This document shows positions 1 through 6,096 of a DNA stretch of 6,096 nt, one piece after another. Every line of letters begins with the position of its first letter. Position 1 is the stretch's first letter. The notes under the pieces are model-generated. The model searched no databases. It saw nothing but the letters and a program-made list of their open reading frames with translations, and was not told the DNA's origin. Origin of the DNA: JAUREX01 sp044356825 (lineage in GTDB: Bacteria > Pseudomonadota > Alphaproteobacteria > Rhodobacterales > Rhodobacteraceae); contig JBIKVM010000177.1 of NCBI GenBank assembly GCA_044356825.1, forward strand, positions 1 through 6,096, written 5' to 3'. Position numbers and translations under genes: made by a program.

Positions 1-65
1 TCGCGCCACCGGGCGCCGCGGCGGGCCAATGTTCTGCGAAGGGGCGCCGCGGCGCGGCAGCGTCC
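1..65. other. Left-edge non-coding stretch downstream of plsY
   Basis: No gene can be supported in these 65 bases. They follow the plsY stop codon on the minus strand and run off the window. The stretch is extremely GC-rich and contains a 13-bp direct repeat, listed separately. There is no T-run that would make a standard intrinsic terminator for plsY. It could be a true intergenic region or the end of a neighbouring gene lying mostly outside the window. Confidence 0.5.
11..54. repeat. 13-bp direct repeat pair containing a GC palindrome
   Basis: The 13-mer gggcgccgcggcg occurs at 11-23 and again at 42-54, 31 bp apart start to start. Each copy contains the 10-bp palindrome cgccgcggcg, and the second copy extends to a perfect 12-bp palindrome at 44-55. 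The spacing of about three helical turns just beyond plsY would suit a paired protein site or paired hairpins. In DNA of this composition, chance or local duplication is also plausible. Confidence 0.5.
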
Positions 66-680
66 TTATTTGCCGCCCTTCGCCCCGATGCGCGGCTCGG
101 TCCCGGCGCGCAGGCGGGCGATGTTGGCGCGGTGGCGCACGAACACCAGCGCCGCCATCACCGCCGCCGCAAGCGCCCCCTCCGCGCCGAGCGCGATCAT
201 GACGAGGGGCGCGAGCGCCGCGGCCACCAGCGCCGAGAGCGAGGAGATGCGAAACACCGCCGCCGTCGCAAGCCATGTCGCGCAGGCCGCGACCCCTGCG
301 AGCGGGGCGAGCGCCAGCAGCGTGCCGAGGAAGGTCGCAACCCCCTTGCCGCCGCGAAATCCGATCCAGACCGGGAAGAGATGGCCGAGAAAGGCGGCAA
401 GCCCCGCCAGCGCCGCCGCATCCTCGCCAAGGCCCGCCGCGCGCGCGACCATGACCGCCACTGCCCCCTTGGCGGCGTCGAGCGCGAGCGTCAGCGCCGC
501 GGCCGCGCGGTTCCCTGTCCGCAGCACGTTCGTCGCCCCGATGTTGCCCGAGCCGATCTTGCGCAGATCGCCAAGCCCGAAGGCGCGCGCCATCAGCACC
601 CCGAATGGCACCGAGCCCAAGAGATACCCCGCCGCCGCGATGAGCGCGAAGAGCCCCGGCGATGCACCCATGTCAGACAT
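66..680 (-). CDS. plsY: Glycerol-3-phosphate acyltransferase PlsY (acyl-phosphate dependent)
   Basis: PlsY is an inner-membrane enzyme that moves the acyl group of acyl-phosphate (made by PlsX) to glycerol-3-phosphate, giving lysophosphatidic acid, the first step of phospholipid synthesis. The 204-residue product has the normal family length and several hydrophobic segments. All three family signatures are visible: GSGNIGATNVLRTGN (43-57), GHLFPVWIGFRGGKGVAT (99-116), and a C-terminal RHRANIARLRAGTEP (182-196). I chose the ATG at 680 because GAGGGA lies just upstream; it overlaps the stop of the preceding pyrC-like gene by 8 bp, which suggests translational coupling. A second ATG three codons downstream, at 671, is possible. 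The frame stays open up to 755, but that extension lies inside pyrC and reads as low-complexity Arg/Gly, so I left it out. plsY is the last gene of the pyrB-pyrC-plsY unit. Confidence 0.95.
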   Translation of the reverse strand: MSDMGASPGLFALIAAAGYLLGSVPFGVLMARAFGLGDLRKIGSGNIGATNVLRTGNRAAAALTLALDAAKGAVAVMVARAAGLGEDAAALAGLAAFLGHLFPVWIGFRGGKGVATFLGTLLALAPLAGVAACATWLATAAVFRISSLSALVAAALAPLVMIALGAEGALAAAVMAALVFVRHRANIARLRAGTEPRIGAKGGK

Positions 681-1959
681 CCGTTCCCTCGCCGAAAACC
701 TGCCGCCCGGCGACGAAGGTCGCCCGCACGCGCCCCTGCAACCGCGCGCCATCAAAGGGCGTGTTGCGCGATTTCGACCTGAGCCGGAAACGGTCGAGCA
801 CGAAGGGCGCGTCGGGATCGAACAGCACGAGGTCCGCGGGCGCCCCGACCGCCAGCCGCCCGACCGGCAGGCCGAGCCGCCGCGCGGGGTTCAGCGCCAG
901 CGCGCGGAAGAGCGCGGGCAACCCCAGATCGCCCGCATGCCACAGCCGCAGCGCCGCGGGCAGCAGGGTCTCGAGCCCGACCGCCCCGGGTGCGGCCTCG
1001 GCGAAGGGCAGGCGCTTGGATTCCTCGTCCGCCGGCGTGTGCATCGAGCAGAGCACATCGATCAGCCCCTCGGCCAGCGCCGCGACCACCGCCTTGCGGT
1101 CATCCTCGGGGCGCAGGGGCGGGGACAGGCGGAAGAAGGTGCGATAGTCGCCCACGTCGAATTCGTTGAGCGTGACATGATGCACCGAGACGCCCGCGCT
1201 GACATCGAGGCCCGCAGCCTTGGCGCGGCGCAGCGCGGGCAGGGCCGCGGCCGTGGTGATCTGGTCGGCGTGATAGCGCGCGCCCGTCATCTCGACGAGC
1301 GCGAGGTCGCGCTCGAGGCCCATCCGCTCGGCCATGGGCGAGACGGCGGGCAGCCCGCGCAGTGCGGCGAACTTGCCCGAGCTTGCCGCCGCCCCGCGCG
1401 AGAGCGCGGGTTCCTGCGGGTGGCCCACGACCAGCGCGCCGAGGCCGCGCGCATAGGTCAGGCAGCGCGCGAGGATGCGGGCATCTGCCGTCACGCGGTC
1501 GGCGTCGGTGAAGGCCAGCGCGCCCGCGTCGCGCAGGAAGCCGATCTCGGTCATCTCGCGCCCCTCGCGGCCGCGCGTCAGCGCCGCCATGTGGCGGATC
1601 GTGACGGGGCTCGCGTCGGCGGCGCGGCGGGTGACGAATTCGAGCGTCTCGGGCGTGTCGATGGGGGGGGTCGTGTCGGGCCGGGCGATGATGGTCGTCA
1701 CCCCCCCCGCCGCCGCCGCGAGCCCCGCCGAGCGGAAGGATTCGCGGTGCCGCTCGCCGGGTTCGCCGATCTTGACGCCCCAGTCCACGATCCCCGGCGC
1801 AAGGCAGAGCCCCGCGCAATCGACGATCCGCGCCCCCGCGGGCGGGGATGCCGCACCCGCCGCGCGGATGCGCCCGCGGTCGATCACGAGGGTGCCGGGT
1901 GCGTCCGTTCCCGCCTCGGGGTCGATCAGGCGGGCGTTGACGAAGGCGGTCGCGGCCAT
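673..1959 (-). CDS. pyrC: Dihydroorotase-like protein, probably catalytically inactive PyrB partner
   Basis: This 428-residue amidohydrolase-fold protein belongs to the dihydroorotase family. Active members close carbamoyl-aspartate to dihydroorotate in pyrimidine synthesis. The family frame is clear: an N-terminal beta region, APGIVD (54-59), GEPG (65-68), AAAGGVTT (82-89), and a C-terminal LNPARRLGL...GAPADLVLFD (356-381). Key residues are altered, however. The metal-binding HxH after PGxxD is GVK (61-63), the substrate Arg before EPG is Gly65, and the usual MPNT is RPDT (93-96). The HxST histidine is Gln233, and the TDHAPH aspartate is replaced at Met306. His180 and Asp152 remain. I therefore infer no ordinary zinc-dependent dihydroorotase activity and a structural role with aspartate carbamoyltransferase, as known for the inactive PyrC' of pseudomonads. 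It starts one base after the pyrB stop behind a strong GGAGG site and overlaps plsY by 8 bp. Annotation pipelines usually call it pyrC; a true dihydroorotase should be encoded elsewhere in the genome. Confidence 0.9.
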   Translation of the reverse strand: MAATAFVNARLIDPEAGTDAPGTLVIDRGRIRAAGAASPPAGARIVDCAGLCLAPGIVDWGVKIGEPGERHRESFRSAGLAAAAGGVTTIIARPDTTPPIDTPETLEFVTRRAADASPVTIRHMAALTRGREGREMTEIGFLRDAGALAFTDADRVTADARILARCLTYARGLGALVVGHPQEPALSRGAAASSGKFAALRGLPAVSPMAERMGLERDLALVEMTGARYHADQITTAAALPALRRAKAAGLDVSAGVSVHHVTLNEFDVGDYRTFFRLSPPLRPEDDRKAVVAALAEGLIDVLCSMHTPADEESKRLPFAEAAPGAVGLETLLPAALRLWHAGDLGLPALFRALALNPARRLGLPVGRLAVGAPADLVLFDPDAPFVLDRFRLRSKSRNTPFDGARLQGRVRATFVAGRQVFGEGTDV

Positions 1960-1960
1960 C

Positions 1961-2923
1961 TCAGCCCTCCTCGCCCAGGGCGCGTCGGCCGCGATCGGCC
2001 CGCAGGTTGCGCGCGAGCAGGTCCATGCAGGCCATGCGCACGGCCACGCCCATCTCGACCTGGTCCTGGATGACCGAGCGGTTGATGTCGTCGGCGATGG
2101 TGCCGTCGATCTCGACCCCGCGGTTCATGGGCCCCGGGTGCATCACGATGGCGTCGGGGCGGGCGCGGGCGAGTTTCTCGGCATCGAGGCCGTATCGGTG
2201 GAAATACTCGCGCTCCGAGGGGACGTATCCGCCCTCCATCCGCTCGCGCTGGAGGCGCAGCATCATCACCACATCGGCGCCGGCAAGCCCTTCGGCCATG
2301 TCCTCGAACACCTCGCAGCCCATCTCGCGCACGCCCGCGGGCATGAGCGTGGGCGGCCCCACGAGGCGGATGCGGTTCTCCATCTTGCCAAGCAGGATGA
2401 GGTTCGAGCGCGCCACCCGGCTGTGGGCGATGTCGCCGCAGATCGCGACCGTCAGCCGCTGGATGCGCCCGCGCGCCCGCCGGATCGTCAGCGCATCGAG
2501 GAGCGCCTGCGTCGGATGCTCGTGCTGGCCGTCGCCCGCGTTCAGCACCGCGCAATCGACCTTGGAGGCAAGCAGGTTCACCGCCCCCGACGCCCCGTGC
2601 CGCACCACGAGCAGATCGGGCCGCATGGCGTTGAGCGTCAGCGCCGTGTCGATCAGCGTCTCGCCCTTCTTCACGCTCGACTGCGCGACGGCCATCGTCA
2701 TCACATCCGCCCCGAGCCGCTTTCCCGCGAGCTCGAAGCTCGCCTGCGTGCGGGTCGAGGGCTCGTAGAACATGTTGATCTGGGTGAGCCCCGCGAGGAC
2801 GTTCAGCCGCTTTTCGGTGCGGCGGTTCAGTTCGACATAGCGCTCTGCCAGATCGAGGATCGCCACGATCTCGGCGGGCGCGAGGTGGTCGATCCCGAGC
2901 AGGTGGCGCGCGCGCAGGGTCAT
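1961..2923 (-). CDS. pyrB: Aspartate carbamoyltransferase catalytic subunit
   Basis: PyrB joins carbamoyl phosphate and L-aspartate to form N-carbamoyl-aspartate, the committed step of pyrimidine synthesis in the cytoplasm. The 320-residue product is full length for the family. Expected active-site segments are present in order: EPSTRTQASFELAGKRLG (54-71) with the carbamoyl-phosphate loop STRT at 56-59, QSSVKKGETL (81-90), EHPTQALLD (135-143), CGDIAHSRVARSN (162-174), and the HPGPMNRG loop (262-269). The ATG at 2923 is preceded by AAGGAAGG at good spacing. No regulatory pyrI gene lies next to it. Instead, the downstream neighbour is a degenerate dihydroorotase one base away (TGA-G-ATG), which fits a class A type ATCase built from PyrB plus a pseudo-dihydroorotase. 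It is the first gene of its operon, with a candidate promoter just upstream. Confidence 0.97.
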   Translation of the reverse strand: MTLRARHLLGIDHLAPAEIVAILDLAERYVELNRRTEKRLNVLAGLTQINMFYEPSTRTQASFELAGKRLGADVMTMAVAQSSVKKGETLIDTALTLNAMRPDLLVVRHGASGAVNLLASKVDCAVLNAGDGQHEHPTQALLDALTIRRARGRIQRLTVAICGDIAHSRVARSNLILLGKMENRIRLVGPPTLMPAGVREMGCEVFEDMAEGLAGADVVMMLRLQRERMEGGYVPSEREYFHRYGLDAEKLARARPDAIVMHPGPMNRGVEIDGTIADDINRSVIQDQVEMGVAVRMACMDLLARNLRADRGRRALGEEG

Positions 2924-2950
2924 GGGGCCTTCCTTGGCAGACGCCCGAGC

Positions 2951-2978
2951 ATTATGCCGCGCGGCGCGGGGCGGCAAG
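2951..2978 (-). promoter_or_regulatory. Candidate sigma-70-type promoter for pyrB operon
   Basis: On the minus strand, CATAAT (2956-2951) matches the -10 consensus at five of six bases and is a rare AT-rich spot in this region. CTTGCC (2978-2973) lies 16 bases upstream and resembles alphaproteobacterial -35 elements. Transcription would start about 20 bases before the pyrB ATG, leaving room for the AAGGAAGG ribosome site. This is consensus reading by eye only. Confidence 0.45.
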
Positions 2979-2984
2979 CACCTC

Positions 2985-3005
2985 GGCGGGCATTTACCGC
3001 CCGCC
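2985..3005. repeat. 7-bp inverted repeat between divergent promoters
   Basis: GGCGGGC (2985-2991) and GCCCGCC (2999-3005) form a perfect dyad around the 7-base spacer atttacc. It lies between the candidate pyrB promoter and the glycosylase gene, and its spacer holds the possible -35 element of the rightward promoter. It could be an operator for a dimeric repressor or simply chance in GC-rich DNA. Confidence 0.35.
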
Positions 3006-3021
3006 CCGCGCGCCCTATCCT
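2993..3021 (+). promoter_or_regulatory. Candidate promoter for uracil-DNA glycosylase, predicting a leaderless start
   Basis: TTTACC (2993-2998) and TATCCT (3016-3021) each match sigma-70 consensus hexamers at four of six bases and are separated by 17 bases. The glycosylase ATG begins at 3029, seven bases after the -10, so the usual start point would fall at or next to the ATG itself. No Shine-Dalgarno sequence precedes that ATG, which agrees with a leaderless message. Confidence 0.35.
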
Positions 3022-3028
3022 TGCGCGC

Positions 3029-3858
3029 ATGACGCCCGCGCCCGATCTTCCCGCCGACCCCGCGCTCATCGCCGCGCTGATCGCGTGGCAGGCCGAGCTT
3101 GGCGCGGATGAGGCGATCGGCGATGCGCCGCTCGACCGGTTCGCGCTGCCGGCGGCGCCCGCAGCCGTCGCGCCGCCCGTCGCGCCATCGAGCGGCGCGC
3201 GTGAACGCGCCGCCCCGCTGCCCGCGGCGGCGCCCGCGCCGCCCGGGGCCGACCTGGCCGCCGCCGTCGCCGAGGCCGAGGCGCTGGCCGCCGCCGCGCC
3301 CGATCTGGCCGCGCTCTCGGCCGCGCAATCGGGCTATGGGCATTGCGACCTGCGGCAGGGCGCGCGGAGCTTCGTCTTTGCCGATGGCCGGCCGGGCGCG
3401 CGCGTCATGATCCTCGGCGAGGCGCCGGGGCGCGAGGAAGACATCGAGGGCCGCCCCTTCGTCGGCCGCGCGGGGCAGTTGCTCGACAAGATGTTCGCCG
3501 CGATCGGGCTCGGGCGCGGGGCCCCCGATCCGGCGCGCGCCCTCTACATCGCGAACGTGCTGCCCTGGCGCCCGCCCGGCAACCGCGACCCCGAACCCGA
3601 CGAGGTCGCGATGATGCTGCCCTTCGTGCGCCGCCACATCGCGCTGGCGGCACCCGAGGTGCTCGTGCTCATGGGCAATGCGCCGGCGGGCGCGATCCTC
3701 GGCCGGCGCGGCATCACGCGGCTGCGCGGGATCTGGACCGAGGCGCTGGGGCTCCCGGTCTTGCCGATGCTCCACCCGGCCTATCTGCTGCGCAACCCCG
3801 CCGCCAAGGCCGATGCCTGGGCGGACCTCCTCGCCCTGCAACAGAGGCTTCGCACGCC

Positions 3859-3862
<4 letters not shown>
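3029..3862 (+). CDS. Family 4-like uracil-DNA glycosylase without the Fe-S cysteine set
   Basis: The product (277 residues) should remove uracil from DNA as the first step of base-excision repair. The C-terminal two thirds (about 100-277) is the glycosylase domain: GEAPGREED (130-138), GRPFVGRAGQLLDKM (141-155), YIANVLPWRPPGNRDP (173-188), VLVLMGNAPAGAILG (211-225) and MLHPAYLLRNP (247-257) match family 4 motifs. Classical family 4 enzymes bind a 4Fe-4S cluster through four cysteines; only Cys106 is present here. The usual KCRPP is PWRPP (179-183), and the later cysteine near EV..C.PF is replaced by Met or Leu around 195-198. The first 40 residues (LIAALIAWQAELGADEAIG) look like the conserved N-terminal region of alphaproteobacterial homologues, followed by an Ala/Pro-rich linker (about 41-75). 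The ATG at 3029 has no ribosome site; an in-frame opening upstream lies antisense to pyrB. The stop overlaps moaB by 4 bp. UDGX is unlikely, since its KRRIH-type insertion is absent. Confidence 0.88.
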
Positions 3863-4401
<539 letters not shown>

Positions 4402-4464
4402 CCGCGTCAACTTGGGCGTGGCGCGCCGCGTCGCGGCTGGCTATGACGCGCGAACACCAACCCC

Positions 4465-4470
4465 GGAGGT
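4465..4470 (+). promoter_or_regulatory. Strong ribosome binding site fixing the transporter start
   Basis: GGAGGT lies seven bases before the ATG at 4478. This near-perfect Shine-Dalgarno match decides the start against an upstream in-frame TTG at 4412, which has no such site. Confidence 0.85.
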
Positions 4471-4477
4471 CCGCACC

Positions 4478-5584
4478 ATGGCGCGTGCCGCTCTTGTCCT
4501 TCTGGCCCTCGCGCTCGCGGTGCTCGCGCTTGTCGCGGCGGGTCCGCGGGCGATGCTGCTCATGCTCATCGGGCTGGGCTTCGGGCTCGTGCTCGAGGGG
4601 CTGCGCTTCGGCTTCGCGGGGCCGTGGCGGATGCTTGTGGCCGAGCGCGACGCGCGCGGGTTCCTCGCGCAGCTGATCGCGATCGGCGCGACCGCGGCGG
4701 TGGCGATCCCCCTCATCGCCGCGGCGGGCGGAGAGCTTCAGGGCGCTGCGGCGCCCGTCGGCGTCGCGATGATCGCGGCCGCCTTCGTCTTCGGCGCGGC
4801 GATGCAGGTGGTGATGGGCTGCGGGTCGGGCACGCTCGTGAACGCGGGCAGCGGCAATCTGGTGGGGGCGCTGGCGCTTGCGGGGTTCATTGCGGGCAGC
4901 TTCGCGGGGACGCTGCATCTGGGCGCCTTCGCCGCCCTCGGCACGCTCCCGGTCCTCACCGTGCAGGGCGTCGCGGGCACGGGCGGCGGCGTCGTGCTGA
5001 CGCTCGCGGGGCTCGGGCTCGTGGGGGGGCTCGCGCTGCGCGCGGCCGCGCCCGGCCGCCGGATGCCGCCCGCGCGGCTCTGGCTCGCGGCGGGGCTGAT
5101 CGCGGCGCTCGCGATCCTCAACCTCGTCGTCGCGGGCCAGCCCTGGGGGGTGGTCTATGGCCTCGGGCTCTGGGGCGCCAAGATCGCGGCGGGCCTCGGG
5201 GCCGACCTCGGCGCGACCGCCTTCTGGGCGCAGCCCGGCAACGCCCAGCGCCTGGCCGAGACGATCCTTGCCGATGTCACCTCGGTCACCAACATCGGCC
5301 TCATCGCCGGGGCCTTCATCGTGATGCGCTGGCGCGCCCCGACCGCGCAGGTCGCGCGCCTCGCGCCGCGCGGCTGGCTCGCGGTCATCCTCGGCGGGCT
5401 CGTGCTGGGCTACAGCGCGCGGGTCGCGATGGGCTGCAACGTCGGCGCCTTCTTCAGCGGCATCGCCTCGGGCAGCCTGCACGGCTGGGTCTGGTTCGCG
5501 GCCGCCTTCGCCGGTTCGCGCCTCGGCGTCGGACTGCGGGGGCGGCTCCTCGTGCCCGCCCGCGTCGCGGGGGCCCCGGCATGA
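4478..5584 (+). CDS. YeeE/YedE family sulfur-compound (thiosulfate-type) transporter
   Basis: This 368-residue, strongly hydrophobic protein has roughly nine or ten membrane segments and no soluble domain. It is a fused, two-half YeeE/YedE (TsuA-like) permease. The first half has RFGFAGPWR (43-51) and MGCGSG (113-118); the second has GVVYGLGLWGAK (224-235) and MGCNVGAFFSG (318-328). In characterised family members, conserved cysteines in the MGC motifs line the pathway that relays thiosulfate through the membrane by S-H hydrogen bonding. The two cysteines here, Cys115 and Cys320, are the only ones in the protein. Import of thiosulfate or a related reduced sulfur species is the likely role, but the exact substrate cannot be read from the sequence. 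The start at 4478 follows GGAGGT. A 76-bp gap separates it from moaB, and its stop overlaps the next small gene in ATGA. No TusA-like or rhodanese gene lies beside it in the window. Confidence 0.9.
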   Translation: MARAALVLLALALAVLALVAAGPRAMLLMLIGLGFGLVLEGLRFGFAGPWRMLVAERDARGFLAQLIAIGATAAVAIPLIAAAGGELQGAAAPVGVAMIAAAFVFGAAMQVVMGCGSGTLVNAGSGNLVGALALAGFIAGSFAGTLHLGAFAALGTLPVLTVQGVAGTGGGVVLTLAGLGLVGGLALRAAAPGRRMPPARLWLAAGLIAALAILNLVVAGQPWGVVYGLGLWGAKIAAGLGADLGATAFWAQPGNAQRLAETILADVTSVTNIGLIAGAFIVMRWRAPTAQVARLAPRGWLAVILGGLVLGYSARVAMGCNVGAFFSGIASGSLHGWVWFAAAFAGSRLGVGLRGRLLVPARVAGAPA

Positions 5585-5757
5585 GCGCGGCCCGCCCCAC
5601 CCGCCGCGTCGTCGGCGCGCTCGCGCTCGGCGCCGTGCTGGCGCTCGTGCTGCTCGATCTGGGCCGCACCGGCGGGCTCGATCCCCTGGCCCTGCCGCCG
5701 CCGGTCGCGCTCGGCTCGGGCCTGGCCCCCACCGGCGCGCATTGCACCCAAGGCTGA
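5581..5757 (+). CDS. Small single-pass membrane protein coupled to the sulfur transporter, unknown function
   Basis: I do not recognise this 58-residue product. It has a short basic N-terminus (RPTRR, 5-9), one hydrophobic helix at about 10-26, a Pro/Leu-rich stretch (VALPPP-like, 36-43), and ends in TGAHCTQG with a single cysteine at 55. The charge pattern predicts the N-terminus inside and the cysteine tail in the periplasm. Its ATG overlaps the transporter stop as ATGA and has no clear ribosome site of its own, which is typical of translational coupling. That position, the intact frame and the membrane helix make a real gene more likely than chance, but no homology was checked. It might be an accessory subunit of the transporter; the cysteine could take part in sulfur handling, which is inference only. 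Confidence 0.6.
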   Translation: MSAARPTRRVVGALALGAVLALVLLDLGRTGGLDPLALPPPVALGSGLAPTGAHCTQG

Positions 5758-5770
5758 GCGCACTCAGCCT
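5751..5770. terminator. Bidirectional hairpin overlapping two convergent stop codons
   Basis: AGGCTGAG (5751-5758) and CTCAGCCT (5763-5770) form a perfect 8-bp stem with a CGCA tetraloop. The stem contains the TGA of the small membrane protein gene (5755-5757) and the stop of the converging GST-like gene (5764-5766). Neither side has a T-run, so it is not a textbook intrinsic terminator, but such hairpins commonly end or protect transcripts in GC-rich bacteria. A 14-bp palindrome follows at 5770-5783. Confidence 0.6.
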
Positions 5771-6096
5771 CTCGGCGCCGAGAAGGCGGTCGCCTCCACC
5801 CCCTCGGCGGCCAGCACCGCTGCAATCGCCGGCCGCGCCTCGATGGCCCGCGCGAGGCGTCCGAGGGCCGGAAAATCCGGTGTCCCGATCGCGTGGTCAG
5901 GAAATGCGGAAAACGCCGCCGCCCATCGCATGAGCATCAGCGCGAAGAGCGACACGGCCGAGGGCTGCGCGGCGCCCATCCACCACGGCCCGCCTTCGGC
6001 CGCGAGCGCCTCGAGATGGGCGAGTTGCGCCCGGGCGCGCAGGGCCGAAGCTTCGGCCACCGGGCGCATGACGGCTTCGCCCGCGACATCCTCGGG
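5764..6096 (-). CDS. Glutathione S-transferase-like protein, C-terminal part (runs off the window)
   Basis: The last 110 residues of a minus-strand protein are visible; the frame stays open to the window edge with no stop, so the N-terminal thioredoxin-like domain would lie outside. The segment matches the all-helical GST C-terminal domain: an amphipathic helix (RARAQLAHLEALAAEGG), then WWMGAAQPSAVSLFALMLMRW, corresponding to the usual G..pS.aD.. helix, and later DFPALGRLARAIEARPAIAAVLAAEG, typical of GST C-termini. The Asp usual in the N-capping S/T-x-x-D box is replaced by Ser (PSAVS). Substrate and glutathione binding cannot be judged without the missing domain. An ATG at 6069 is internal by homology rather than the true start. 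It converges on the transporter cluster with 6 bp between the stops. Confidence 0.8.
   Translation of the reverse strand, partial: PEDVAGEAVMRPVAEASALRARAQLAHLEALAAEGGPWWMGAAQPSAVSLFALMLMRWAAAFSAFPDHAIGTPDFPALGRLARAIEARPAIAAVLAAEGVEATAFSAPRG

Noticed and set aside
681..755. Longer N-terminus for PlsY starting at 755
   Set aside because: It lies wholly within the pyrC-like coding sequence and lacks family similarity; the ATG at 680 has a ribosome site and gives the usual length.
70..2073. Very long plus-strand open frame (667 codons) antisense to plsY and the pyrC-like gene
   Set aside because: It reads as low-complexity Arg/Ala/Pro/Gly sequence with no recognisable domain, while the opposite strand encodes conserved enzymes with ribosome sites. 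Long antisense frames are expected in very GC-rich coding DNA.
1475..3028. Upstream in-frame extension of the glycosylase gene through pyrB
   Set aside because: It is antisense to pyrC/pyrB and low complexity, and the homologous N-terminus begins at the ATG at 3029.
4427..4450. 6-bp inverted repeat CGCGTC/GACGCG between moaB and the transporter as a terminator
   Set aside because: The stem is short, the loop is 12 bases and no T-run follows; in this composition it is weak evidence.
4412..4477. Upstream TTG start for the YeeE/YedE transporter
   Set aside because: It would add 22 hydrophilic residues with no ribosome site, whereas GGAGGT precedes the ATG at 4478.

Overview
This is a very GC-rich window with strong G/C preference at third codon positions. 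Protein content and gene order suggest an alphaproteobacterium, most likely of the Rhodobacteraceae/Paracoccaceae type. That placement comes from recognising the sequence styles of PyrB, the degenerate PyrC, PlsY and the family-4-like uracil-DNA glycosylase, not from a search. Genes are packed tightly, several start and stop codons overlap, and no tRNA, rRNA, CRISPR array or insertion sequence is visible.

Left half (minus strand, 2923 down to 66): a compact three-gene operon, pyrB - pyrC-like - plsY. PyrB is a complete aspartate carbamoyltransferase catalytic chain. One base after its stop comes a dihydroorotase-fold protein that has lost most of the metal- and substrate-binding residues of active dihydroorotases. 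It is best read as a non-catalytic partner of PyrB, comparable to the pseudo-dihydroorotases that assemble with ATCase in pseudomonads. Its end overlaps plsY, the membrane acyl-phosphate:glycerol-3-phosphate acyltransferase, so one transcript joins pyrimidine synthesis to the first step of phospholipid synthesis. The 65 bases beyond plsY hold only a 13-bp direct repeat.

Middle: a 105-bp divergent intergenic region (2924-3028) carries a candidate promoter in each direction and a 7-bp dyad between them. The rightward promoter sits so close to its ATG that the glycosylase message may be leaderless.

Right half (plus strand, 3029-5757): a family-4-like uracil-DNA glycosylase with a long Ala/Pro-rich N-terminal region and almost none of the iron-sulfur cysteines, overlapping by 4 bp with moaB (molybdopterin biosynthesis). 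After a 76-bp gap comes a fused YeeE/YedE-type sulfur-compound transporter with its two signature cysteines. It overlaps by 4 bp with an unrecognised 58-residue single-pass membrane protein. This cluster ends only 6 bp from the stop of a converging, partial glutathione S-transferase-like gene on the minus strand. A perfect 8-bp hairpin covers both stop codons.

Most of the window is ordinary housekeeping. The points most worth a second look are the catalytically degraded PyrC-like protein, the cluster-less glycosylase with its possible leaderless start, the small membrane protein coupled to the sulfur transporter, and the shared hairpin at the convergent stops.
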